From Spirochaetaceae bacterium (GTDB lineage: Bacteria > Spirochaetota > Spirochaetia > B11-G9): a DNA stretch of 5,333 nt. The position numbers and the translations under genes were made by a program. The DNA is taken from positions 1 to 5,333 of the forward strand of contig JAUVLL010000243.1 of the NCBI GenBank assembly GCA_030600745.1, in the 5' to 3' direction. The notes under the pieces were generated by a model, which saw only the letters and a program-made list of their open reading frames with translations, did not search any database and had not been told where the DNA came from. Shown piece after piece: positions 1 through 5,333 of the stretch (position 1 is the first letter of the stretch; each line of letters opens with the position of its first letter).

Positions 1-1352
1 AGGATTGCACTTCCCAGCGAAACTGCCTGACATTCTGCCTGAATTGTTATAGGTTTGCCTGTTACATCAGAGTGGATCTGCATCCAGAGATCACTATTGG
101 CGGCTCCTCCACAGGCAATCAGCTCTTTGATTGATATACCCTGATTTTCCATCCTATCCAGTATCACGGCAGTACCATATGCCACTCCCTCCAGAATTGC
201 CCTAAATATATGAGCTGGCGTATGACTAAGAGTCAGTCCTCTGATAACACCTCTCGATGCAGGGTCCACCCAGGGAGTACGGTTCCCCTGCCAGTGTTCA
301 AGGACAAGCAGACCATCCGAACCCTGGGGTATTTTTGCAGCCAGTTCATCCAAAACAGAATAAACACTATTACTCCTGCCCGCCTGTTCTGTTATACTGC
401 TGTTAACAAAATTGTCTTTGAACCATTTAACAACAGATCCTGTAGAAATTTGTCCTGCTTCCACGACCTGATAACCCTGCAATATGGCATTGGGAAATGT
501 GCCGTTTATTCCCGGTATGTGGAACTCATTATCCACTAGTCCTATCTGCAGATGTGATGAACCAGTAATAAGGGCCATCTTCCCCGGCTTAAGAGCATTA
601 ACCCCTATAACACCGATATAGGCATCAGCGCCGCCGCCGGCAACAGGGATACCGGGCTTTAATCCTGTTTTCTCTGCTATGCTTTTTCGCAAATAACCGG
701 CACATTCTCCGGGTTTTACTATTCTCGAAGGAAGTTTATCCAAGAAATCACTTAATCCTATCTTCTGGTAAAAGTTTTCCGGGAAGCCGTCTGTTTCAGA
801 ACCATAGAACCATCGGACAGTTATATTGTTCAGGTTTAATGAAAAATCTCCGGTAAGTATGTAAGAAAGCCAGTCGGGTTGATCAAAAATAATTTTTGCC
901 TTTTTATAAACTTCCGGCTCGTGTCTTTTAAGCCACAATACTTTACAGGGGAACCATTCCGGAGAAACATTGCCGAAACCGACAAATTTAAGCGCAGGGC
1001 TTTTTGTTAAAGCTATTTCAGCGGCCTCTCTGGTGGCTCTGAGATCCATCCACATTATAGCATTTCTCATTGGTCTGTTATGTTCGTCGAGGGCAACCAC
1101 TGTAGGACATGTTGCATCTATTCCAATTCCAGCTATAGTTTCCGGCTTTACACCACTGGACAGGATTGCTTTATTTATTGCTGTAATAAGAGAATCTTCC
1201 CATTCACAAACGGACTGTTCTGCCCATCCGGGATTGATATGAAAAGTCCTGTTTTCACTGACACCAAAACCCGGGCAGCCTCCTGTTTCATCAAAAACAG
1301 CAGCCCTTATGCTCTCGGTTCCAATATCAATCCCTAAAATGTATTTTTTCAT
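1..1352 (-). CDS. FGGY-family carbohydrate kinase, C-terminus cut off by window edge
   Basis: An open frame runs from an ATG at 1352-1350 to the window edge, giving 450 complete codons without a stop. Family members are about 490-560 residues, so perhaps 40-60 are missing. The protein should phosphorylate a sugar or polyol with ATP in the cytoplasm. The N-terminal ATPase loop GIDIGT is at residues 7-12, followed by GIGIDATC (75-82) and WMDLRA (101-106). GGGADA (239-244) carries the presumed catalytic Asp243. ALITGSSH (260-267) is the second phosphate-type motif, GNRTPWVDP comes near residue 356, and the adenosine motif GGAANSDLW is at 415-423. The spacing and the GNRTPWVDP block recall ribulokinase/xylulokinase-type pentulose kinases, but the substrate is not assignable. 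An LsrK-like (AI-2 kinase) role is an alternative, because LsrR is also a SorC-family regulator. It is the second gene of an apparent operon, 14 nt after the regulator. The family call is secure; the substrate is unknown. Confidence 0.93.
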   Translation of the reverse strand, partial: MKKYILGIDIGTESIRAAVFDETGGCPGFGVSENRTFHINPGWAEQSVCEWEDSLITAINKAILSSGVKPETIAGIGIDATCPTVVALDEHNRPMRNAIMWMDLRATREAAEIALTKSPALKFVGFGNVSPEWFPCKVLWLKRHEPEVYKKAKIIFDQPDWLSYILTGDFSLNLNNITVRWFYGSETDGFPENFYQKIGLSDFLDKLPSRIVKPGECAGYLRKSIAEKTGLKPGIPVAGGGADAYIGVIGVNALKPGKMALITGSSHLQIGLVDNEFHIPGINGTFPNAILQGYQVVEAGQISTGSVVKWFKDNFVNSSITEQAGRSNSVYSVLDELAAKIPQGSDGLLVLEHWQGNRTPWVDPASRGVIRGLTLSHTPAHIFRAILEGVAYGTAVILDRMENQGISIKELIACGGAANSDLWMQIHSDVTGKPITIQAECQAVSLGSAI

Positions 1353-1372
1353 ATATTTTATATATCCTAAGT
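1353..1372 (-). promoter_or_regulatory. Kinase ribosome-binding site overlapping the regulator stop codon
   Basis: On the minus strand the junction reads CTTAGGATATATAAAAT before the kinase ATG. The TAG stop of the upstream regulator (1369-1367) is embedded in the Shine-Dalgarno-like core TAGGAT. Ribosomes finishing the regulator therefore stop on the kinase's initiation site. This arrangement usually gives translational coupling, and it also fixes the kinase start at 1352. The spacing of about 11 nt from AGGA to ATG is slightly long. Confidence 0.6.
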
Positions 1373-2326
1373 TTTTATCAGGCTCAGTATTCGTATTGCT
1401 GCATCTTCATCGGTTACAAGAGAATTTATAAATTCACCTCTTAAAGCACCTAAAATTGTTTCTGCTTTTTGTGTCCCTGATGCAATACAAATTCGATTAG
1501 GTATTTTTTTGAGTTTTGATAGCTCAATACCAATGCTTCGTTCATTTATCTCTGTTTCGTATATTCCGCCATTAATATCTATTTGTTTCCCGCATATATC
1601 TCCTACAGCACCCTTTGCAAGAAGCTTTCTCGATTCTTCTTCAGTCAGGAAACCTGCCCTGAAAAGCGCACTGCTTTCAATATAATTTGTACCAATACCA
1701 AGTAACGCAATATCAACTTCTTCTGCTTTCTTTAGTATCTGTGAAATGCCAGGCTCTTTAATAAGCATTTGTTTCAGCTCTTTACTCTGAACAATGAGCG
1801 GAGCTTGCAGTACGCTGCATTTTGCATTCAGCTTATTTGCAAGTGACCTGGCAAGCTCAAGGCCGTCGGTAGTCAGATCAAAAGCCCCTGTGCCGCCTAC
1901 AAGTTGAATAACTTCAGTTTCCATATGTTTTATTGGGCTAAACTGTTCTACAGTATGGTATAAGGTACTTCCCCAGGAAATACCAATTTTATTTCTGCCC
2001 TTAAGCATGGATTTCAGTAGATTAGCTGCTGCTTTACCAAGCTGTATTTTTGTTTTTTCAATATCCTTTTCTGATGGGATGACGATAATATTTCTTATAT
2101 TAAATTGTTCTTTTATTTCTTTTTGAAACATCACTCCTAATGATGAGGTATCATTTATACGTATTTCCACTATATTAAGATCCCGGCATGTCTTTAATAT
2201 CTTTGAAATATTCGAACGGGATAATCCCACTTTATTTGAAATTTCCTGCTGAGAAAGCCCGTCAAGGAAATACATTTTTGCGATCTTGATTAAAAAATCT
2301 CTTTTCGTATAATCTAAATTACTCAT
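1367..2326 (-). CDS. SorC/DeoR-family sugar-binding transcriptional regulator
   Basis: This 319-residue protein has the usual length for the SorC/CggR/DeoR(Bacillus) family. A helix-turn-helix lies near residues 22-50 (LSQQEISNKVGLSRSNISKI), typical of this family's N-terminal DNA-binding domain. The rest is the sugar-binding domain related to phosphosugar isomerases: GISWGSTL (115-122), QLVGGTGAF (141-149), DIALLGIGT (205-213), GAVGDICG (239-246) and ASGTQKAETILGALRG (282-297). Such proteins bind a phosphorylated sugar, often the product of the kinase they control, and change their grip on the operator. The adjacent downstream kinase fits this logic. The ATG at 2326 is preceded by AAGGAA 11 nt upstream. 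Repeated sites in its own promoter suggest autoregulation. Family assignment is firm; the effector is unknown, and LsrR-like or polyol-type regulators are both possible. Confidence 0.93.
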   Translation of the reverse strand: MSNLDYTKRDFLIKIAKMYFLDGLSQQEISNKVGLSRSNISKILKTCRDLNIVEIRINDTSSLGVMFQKEIKEQFNIRNIIVIPSEKDIEKTKIQLGKAAANLLKSMLKGRNKIGISWGSTLYHTVEQFSPIKHMETEVIQLVGGTGAFDLTTDGLELARSLANKLNAKCSVLQAPLIVQSKELKQMLIKEPGISQILKKAEEVDIALLGIGTNYIESSALFRAGFLTEEESRKLLAKGAVGDICGKQIDINGGIYETEINERSIGIELSKLKKIPNRICIASGTQKAETILGALRGEFINSLVTDEDAAIRILSLIKT

Positions 2327-2329
2327 AGT

Positions 2330-2339
2330 TCATATGTTC
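2330..2339 (-). promoter_or_regulatory. Putative regulator operator, proximal copy
   Basis: The 10-mer TCATATGTTC (GAACATATGA on the minus strand) lies between the predicted transcription start and the regulator ATG and overlaps part of the AAGGAA ribosome-binding region. An identical copy lies exactly 30 bp away at 2360-2369. The site is partly palindromic around CATATG. Assigning it to the neighbouring SorC-type protein is inference from position and repetition. Confidence 0.5.
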
Positions 2340-2353
2340 CTTAATATTATATA

Positions 2354-2382
2354 TTTGTATCATATGTTCATATTAATGTCAA
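2354..2382 (-). promoter_or_regulatory. Sigma70-like promoter of the regulator-kinase operon
   Basis: Reading the minus strand, a perfect TTGACA -35 box (complement of 2377-2382) is followed after 17 bp by TACAAA (complement of 2354-2359), which matches 4 of 6 bases of the -10 consensus. Transcription would begin near 2347, leaving a leader of about 20 nt before the regulator ATG. A better-looking TATAAT (complement of 2346-2351) is 25 bp from the -35 and has no partner at normal spacing. Confidence 0.6.
2360..2369 (-). promoter_or_regulatory. Putative regulator operator, core-promoter copy
   Basis: This second identical copy of TCATATGTTC sits within the 17-bp spacer between the -35 and -10 boxes of the regulator promoter, where a bound protein would block RNA polymerase. 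The distance to the proximal copy is 30 bp, close to three helical turns, so both sites face the same side of the DNA. This suits the tetrameric DNA binding known for several SorC-family regulators. Confidence 0.55.
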
Positions 2383-2405
2383 GTGTTATTATAAAAAATA
2401 TTTTA

Positions 2406-2414
2406 GAACATTTG
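2406..2414 (+). promoter_or_regulatory. Possible third operator half-site, inverted and degenerate
   Basis: GAACATTTG matches the inverted form of the operator core (GAACATATG) at 8 of 9 positions. It lies about 24 bp upstream of the -35 box of the regulator promoter, in opposite orientation to the two perfect copies. A single degenerate match in AT-rich DNA can arise by chance, so it is listed as tentative. Confidence 0.25.
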
Positions 2415-2459
2415 TATCTGTCCCTTCTGACTGATGAAATCCTCAAGATTATGTCACAG

Positions 2460-2494
2460 CCAGTGGAGGCAGGTTTCAAACCTGCCTCCACTGG
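2460..2494. repeat. Perfect 17-bp inverted repeat, REP-like palindrome
   Basis: The left arm 2460-2476 (CCAGTGGAGGCAGGTTT) is the exact reverse complement of the right arm 2478-2494, with a single C at 2477 as the centre. As RNA it would fold with a realistic loop of TTTCAAA on a 14-bp GC-rich stem. It is much more GC-rich than the DNA around it and lies between two divergent promoters, so it terminates no gene in view. Its shape (a GC-rich stem around GGTTTcAAACC) resembles short dispersed palindromes found in many genome copies in various bacteria; that comparison is from memory. TTTT follows on the plus strand, so terminator or insulator activity is possible. Confidence 0.75.
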
Positions 2495-2513
2495 TTTTAA
2501 AATCTATTCCTAC

Positions 2514-2541
2514 TTGACGGCTACACACTTTCGGATATAGG
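2514..2541 (+). promoter_or_regulatory. Candidate promoter of the B12 importer operon
   Basis: TTGACG at 2514-2519 matches 5 of 6 bases of the -35 consensus. TATAGG at 2536-2541, after 16 bp, matches 4 of 6 bases of the -10. A stronger -10-like hexamer, TACAAT (2543-2548), is 23 bp from this -35, too far unless another -35 is used. Either choice puts the transcription start near 2548-2556, immediately before the riboswitch, which supports a promoter here though not its exact -10. Confidence 0.5.
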
Positions 2542-2554
2542 ATACAATTATTCA

Positions 2555-2728
2555 TACAGGTTTCGTTAATAACGGATAATAGGGAAGCAGGTGAAATGCC
2601 TGCGCGGTCCCGCCACTGTAATGGGGTTTTGCTTCTGATAAACCACTGCCCATCAGTTAAAAATATGGGCCGGGAAGGTAGCAGCGATCAGTCCCCGGAG
2701 CCAGGAGACCTGCCTGTTTGAAACTACC
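2555..2728 (+). ncRNA. Cobalamin (B12) riboswitch
   Basis: The leader carries the hallmark elements of the cobalamin riboswitch class. The B12 box AGCCAGGAGACCTGCC is at 2699-2714, preceded by GCAGCGATCAGTCCCCGG from 2681. The 5' core GGGAAGCAGGTGAAATGCC starts at 2582, followed by GCCACTG at 2612-2618. GCAGG (2587-2591) pairs with CCTGC (2599-2603) in a short core helix. Outer P1 pairing joins GGTTTC (2559-2564) with GAAACT (2720-2725), including one G-U pair, and so sets the approximate limits. Adenosylcobalamin or a related corrinoid would bind the aptamer and lower expression of the downstream importer. The class is certain from motifs; the ligand subtype (adenosyl, methyl or aquo) was not determined. 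Confidence 0.96.
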
Positions 2729-2740
2729 CGTTCATTGGCC

Positions 2741-2782
2741 CAGCGTGGAACAGGCCAGGGTATGGATCCACCTGTCTTTTTG
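2741..2782 (+). terminator. Possible riboswitch-controlled terminator
   Basis: Between the aptamer and the first gene, CAG…TGG (2741-2748) can pair with CCA…CTG (2768-2774). Alternatively, ACAGG (2750-2754) can pair with CCTGT (2771-2775). Both hairpins end just before TTTTT at 2777-2781. The stems are short and imperfect, so this is a modest intrinsic terminator candidate. It would fold when ligand is bound and end transcription before the importer genes. Control at translation is an alternative. Confidence 0.4.
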
Positions 2783-2795
2783 TTGACCCATATCC
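2758..2795 (+). promoter_or_regulatory. Candidate antiterminator pairing in the leader
   Basis: GGGTATGG (2758-2765) pairs with CCATATCC (2788-2795) over 8 bp, including one G-U pair. Past one mismatch, TC (2767-2768) also pairs with GA (2785-2786). This fold crosses the terminator-like hairpins at 2741-2775, so the two should be mutually exclusive, as expected of an expression platform. It has not been tested by energy calculation. Confidence 0.35.
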
Positions 2796-2810
2796 GAAAC
2801 TACTTATTTT

Positions 2811-2819
2811 GAGGTGAGG
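2811..2819 (+). promoter_or_regulatory. Strong Shine-Dalgarno of the first importer gene
   Basis: GAGGTGAGG lies immediately upstream of the ATG at 2822 and fixes that start. Its AGGTG (2812-2816) is exactly complementary to CACCT (2769-2773) in the leader hairpin region. The riboswitch could therefore hide or expose this site and control translation in place of, or as well as, transcription. Confidence 0.7.
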
Positions 2820-2821
2820 AT

Positions 2822-3727
2822 ATGAGAAAATTCATCAGTATTACATTCTTATTATTAATTTCTTTCTTTTTATTTGCAGAGGGGGAAAGAGAAATTCAAC
2901 CAGCAGGCCGGGAACCTGGTATTACAGTAGTCGACTCCTATGATCGAACTGTTACAATAAAGAAAACTGCAGTAAGAGTCGTTTCGGCTGCCCCCAGTGT
3001 AACAGAAACAATATTTGCCCTTGGTATGGATGATATTCTTATAGGAAGAACAGATTATTGTGATTATCCGGCAGAAGCGCAAGACGTTCCCAGTATCGGC
3101 AGTCTACGTGAACCTGATATCGAGGCAATTGCAGAGCTTGATCCTGATATTGTAATTGCATCAACCCACTTTACCAAAGAGTCCCTGGATAAATTAACTA
3201 CTTTATCAATTCCTGTTGTTGTTCTTGCAGATCAGGACAGTTTTGAAGGTGCGTACCGTACAATCGAAGATATAGCCCGGCTGATCGGGGCTGAAATAGA
3301 AGGAGAACGCATAATCACTGATATGAGGACTACAGTGGATTATGTAAAGGACGCTGTCAAAGGAAAAGACAGACCATCAGTTTATTATGTAATCGGATTC
3401 GGAGAATACGGTGACTTTACTGCCGGGGGTGACACCTTTATTAGCCAGATCATCGCAATGGCAGGGGGAAATAACATTGCATCCGGTATTCAGGGGTGGT
3501 CTTTCAGTCTTGAACAGATTGTTGATTCCGATCCCGATATCCTTGTTTGTTCGAAATTCTGGAATGCAAAGAGTTCTATTATGGATACTAACGGGTATAG
3601 GGATCTAAGGGCAGTCCAGACGGAAAACCTCTTTGAAATAGATAACAATATGCTCGACAGACAGGGTCCAAGGCTGGCAGAAGGGTTAAAAGCCCTTGCA
3701 GAGATAATCCATCCGGATGCATTCTAG
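2822..3727 (+). CDS. btuF: Periplasmic corrinoid-binding protein, BtuF-type ABC importer component
   Basis: This 301-residue protein belongs to the helical-backbone metal/B12-type periplasmic binding family (BtuF/FhuD/FepB). Residues 1-19 form a signal peptide: basic MRK, a hydrophobic core, then LFA with likely cleavage before EGE. No lipobox cysteine is present, so a soluble periplasmic protein is expected. The N-lobe begins near residue 50 with VRVVSAAPSVTETIFALG, then SIGSLREPDIEAI (91-103) and LDPDIVIAS (106-114). A linking helix spans about 140-180. The C-lobe has GGDTFISQIIAMAGGNNIA (202-220) and SLEQIVDSDPDILV (229-242). Glu97 and Glu231 are plausible docking glutamates for the permease, by analogy with BtuF. 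It leads the operon directly behind a cobalamin riboswitch, which favours B12 or cobinamide over siderophore or heme. The family is certain; the cargo is inferred from the riboswitch. Confidence 0.92.
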   Translation: MRKFISITFLLLISFFLFAEGEREIQPAGREPGITVVDSYDRTVTIKKTAVRVVSAAPSVTETIFALGMDDILIGRTDYCDYPAEAQDVPSIGSLREPDIEAIAELDPDIVIASTHFTKESLDKLTTLSIPVVVLADQDSFEGAYRTIEDIARLIGAEIEGERIITDMRTTVDYVKDAVKGKDRPSVYYVIGFGEYGDFTAGGDTFISQIIAMAGGNNIASGIQGWSFSLEQIVDSDPDILVCSKFWNAKSSIMDTNGYRDLRAVQTENLFEIDNNMLDRQGPRLAEGLKALAEIIHPDAF

Positions 3728-3735
3728 ATAGTAAT

Positions 3736-4755
3736 ATGATACCAGGGAAGTATAGAAAAACAATTTTACCACTGCTTATTCTCATTCTCCTGGGAACAAT
3801 TATAATAGCAGGTTCCCTTGGTAGTGCCGGAATATCTTTCCCGGATGTTATTAAAATTATTATCTCCCCTATAAGTGTTGAAAACGATGGGATCAAGGGA
3901 ACTTCCAGAATAATTATCTGGAAAATTCGTCTTCCAAGAATTATCCTGACAGTTCTTGCCGGAATGGGCCTTGGTGTCAGCGGTGCAGTTTTTCAGGGAA
4001 TATTCCGTAATCCCATGGCAAATCCATATATTCTCGGCATCTCTTCAGGGGCTGCCTTTGGAGTTACCCTGGGAATGACTATGGGTTTCCAGCTTACCTT
4101 TCTTGGAATTGGGGCAATACCAATATCTGCATTTATTGGTGCAATGAGTGCATCTATTATAGTTTATCTTATCTCGGGTGGTGGAAGAGATATACTGCCT
4201 TTACTGTTATCGGGAATTGCAATGGGCTTTTTCCTATCGGCAATGATGTCTTTGCTTATGTATTTTAACAGATCACAGCTTGAAAATATTGTCTACTGGA
4301 CAATGGGTAGCTTTAATGCAGCTAATTGGCAAAAGGCAGCCATTACTGCTCCTGTTATTATACCTGGAACCCTTTTTCTTATTCTTTTTGCCAGAGATCT
4401 TAATTTGATGGTTCTGGGCGAGGATTCTGCAAACAGTTTAGGGATTTCTGTAAAGAAATCCCGGCTTATATTTTTGCTTGTTTCCACAATTATTACAGCC
4501 AGTGCAGTAGCCGTCAGCGGAGTAATCGGATTTGTAGGATTAATTGTTCCCCATGCTATGAGAATAATAACCGGTCCGGATCATAGAACTTTAATACCAT
4601 ACAGTATGTTAGGGGGAGCAATTCTTCTCTTAATTTCAGATACTATTGCAAGAACAATTATTGCTCCAACAGAAATTCCTGTTGGTATTGTAACATCACT
4701 ATTGGGAGCTCCATTCTTTCTGTTCCTGCTAAACAGAATGAGGAACCCTAAATGA
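3736..4755 (+). CDS. btuC: B12-type ABC transporter permease, BtuC/FecCD family
   Basis: This is a 339-residue, highly hydrophobic inner-membrane protein of typical FecCD-family length, expected to have about ten membrane helices and to work as a homodimer. It forms the channel that receives corrinoid from the binding protein. Diagnostic blocks include RLPR (65-68), GAVFQGIFRNPMANPYILG (83-101), LGEDSANSLGI (227-237), GFVGLIVPH (265-273) and EIPVGIVTSLLGAPFF (313-328). The first helix spans about residues 9-29. LGEDSANSLGI is the cytoplasmic loop region that contacts the ATPase in this family. The gene begins 8 nt after the binding-protein stop with no clear Shine-Dalgarno (upstream CTAGATAGTAAT), so translation may rely on coupling. 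Its last four bases overlap the ATPase start. The family is certain; substrate specificity rests on the riboswitch. Confidence 0.93.
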   Translation: MIPGKYRKTILPLLILILLGTIIIAGSLGSAGISFPDVIKIIISPISVENDGIKGTSRIIIWKIRLPRIILTVLAGMGLGVSGAVFQGIFRNPMANPYILGISSGAAFGVTLGMTMGFQLTFLGIGAIPISAFIGAMSASIIVYLISGGGRDILPLLLSGIAMGFFLSAMMSLLMYFNRSQLENIVYWTMGSFNAANWQKAAITAPVIIPGTLFLILFARDLNLMVLGEDSANSLGISVKKSRLIFLLVSTIITASAVAVSGVIGFVGLIVPHAMRIITGPDHRTLIPYSMLGGAILLLISDTIARTIIAPTEIPVGIVTSLLGAPFFLFLLNRMRNPK

Positions 4756-5333
4756 TAGATGAAGTTGTAATTGAAACAAAAAATCTTAACTGGGCCTATA
4801 ATGGAACTAAAGTTCTCGATAATGTCTCTATGAATATTAGGTTCGGAACTTTTACCGGAATTCTTGGTCCAAATGGTGCAGGGAAAACAACCCTTCTAAA
4901 ACTGATTCTAAATCTTCTTCAGGTAGAAAAAAATTCAATTCTAATCAGGGGTACAGATATTAAAACCTATTCACGAAAGGAACTTGCCCGAATAGAAGCA
5001 TATGTGCCTCAAAATGTAAAAATAGATTTTAACTTTACTGTCTGGCAAGTTGTATTGATGGGAAGAACCCCGTTTTTAGGAAGATTTGACAGAGAATCAA
5101 GGGAAGATATTAGAATAGCTGAATGGGCAATGAAAGAAACAGGTATACTGGGACTAAAGAACAAACTAATAACACAACTTAGCGGAGGGGAACTGCAAAG
5201 AGTTATTATTGCAAGGGCTCTAACCCAGGAACCTGTAATACTGGCCCTGGATGAGCCTACAAGCCATCTGGATATTCATCACCAGATAAATATTCTATCA
5301 ATTCTACGTACACTTGCAAAAAGAGAAGGTCTT
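4752..5333 (+). CDS. btuD: B12-type ABC transporter ATPase, C-terminus cut off by window edge
   Basis: The frame opens at ATG 4752, overlapping the permease stop in ATGA. AGGA at 4741-4744 serves as a ribosome site. It stays open for 194 codons to the window end. Walker A GPNGAGKTT is at residues 39-47, the Q-loop glutamine is Gln87 in YVPQN, the ABC signature LSGGE is at 143-147, and Walker B with the catalytic glutamate (ILALDE) is at 163-168, followed by the D-loop SHLD (171-174). The H-loop histidine lies beyond the window. The enzyme sits on the cytoplasmic face as a dimer and powers import by ATP hydrolysis. The pattern VVLMGRTPFLGRF near 100-112 is typical of FecE/FepC/BtuD ATPases. 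Family members are about 250-270 residues, or longer when a C-terminal domain is fused, so at least 60 are missing. All visible catalytic motifs are intact. Confidence 0.93.
   Translation, partial: MIDEVVIETKNLNWAYNGTKVLDNVSMNIRFGTFTGILGPNGAGKTTLLKLILNLLQVEKNSILIRGTDIKTYSRKELARIEAYVPQNVKIDFNFTVWQVVLMGRTPFLGRFDRESREDIRIAEWAMKETGILGLKNKLITQLSGGELQRVIIARALTQEPVILALDEPTSHLDIHHQINILSILRTLAKREGL

Noticed and set aside
210..1337. Plus-strand open frames of 85-109 codons
   Set aside because: They lie opposite the FGGY kinase, whose frame is continuous and full of family motifs; these are antisense shadows with no recognisable protein features.
2334..2540. Plus-strand open frame of 68 codons in the intergenic region
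   Set aside because: It runs through the regulator's promoter and operators, the palindrome and the importer promoter. It has no ribosome site and low-complexity hydrophobic content, and its middle is just the palindrome translated.
2467..2724. Complementarity between the palindrome (AGGCAGGT, GTTTCAAAC) and the 3' part of the riboswitch (ACCTGCCT at 2708-2715, GTTTGAAAC at 2716-2724)
   Set aside because: The predicted importer transcript starts after the palindrome, so the two would not be on the same RNA, and the matching pieces are not collinear. The similarity is probably chance.
2663..2793. ATATGGG (2663-2669) complementary to CCCATAT (2787-2793) as a possible loop-loop contact of the riboswitch
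   Set aside because: The left segment already pairs locally with CCCAT (2649-2653) in the aptamer, and the position does not clearly match the known L5-L13 contact. Without a folding calculation it is no better than chance.
3588..3896. Minus-strand open frame across the binding-protein/permease junction
   Set aside because: It is antisense to two well-supported genes and shows no family motif or ribosome site.
1367..4755. A functional link between B12 uptake and the sugar regulator-kinase operon
   Set aside because: The operons are divergent, have separate promoters and different control elements, and are separated by a palindrome. Nothing in the sequence ties them together.
1..5333. CRISPR array, tRNA, rRNA, insertion sequence, attachment site or origin
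   Set aside because: No regularly spaced repeats, tRNA-like folds, rRNA-like sequence or transposase motifs were seen in either strand on reading through the window.

Overview
The window holds two divergent operons with no sign of damage in either. They are separated by a regulatory region of about 500 bp (2327-2821) that contains the most informative DNA here. The sequence is moderately AT-rich. The substrate-binding protein has a cleavable signal peptide without a lipobox cysteine, so it is probably a soluble periplasmic protein, which points to a diderm (Gram-negative or spirochaete-like) bacterium. The signal-peptide style (…LFA then EGE) and the short palindromic repeat would suit a spirochaete, but that is a weak guess; the sequence does not fix the taxon.

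Left, minus strand: a 319-residue SorC/DeoR-type sugar-sensing regulator (1367-2326) is followed 14 nt downstream by an FGGY-family carbohydrate kinase (start 1352, C-terminus cut off by the window edge). The regulator's stop codon lies inside the kinase's Shine-Dalgarno sequence, so the two are probably one coupled transcription unit. A sigma70-like promoter lies upstream of the regulator. An identical 10-mer (TCATATGTTC) occurs twice, exactly 30 bp apart, once between -35 and -10 and once over the ribosome-binding region; a near-match in inverted orientation lies upstream of -35. This looks like an autoregulatory operator. The sugar is not identifiable from this window.

Middle: a perfect 17-bp inverted repeat with a one-base centre (2460-2494) separates the two promoters. 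It resembles a REP-like dispersed palindrome and could also act as a transcriptional insulator.

Right, plus strand: a cobalamin (B12) riboswitch (about 2555-2728) with a downstream expression platform precedes a three-gene ABC importer operon. The genes encode a BtuF-type binding protein (2822-3727), a BtuC/FecCD-type permease (3736-4755) and a BtuD/FepC-type ATPase (4752 to the window end, C-terminus missing). The riboswitch makes corrinoid the most likely cargo: when intracellular cobalamin is sufficient, the leader RNA would shut off importer synthesis.

No wholly new system was recognised. The points most worth testing are the operator geometry, the palindrome, and the competing folds between the riboswitch and the first gene.
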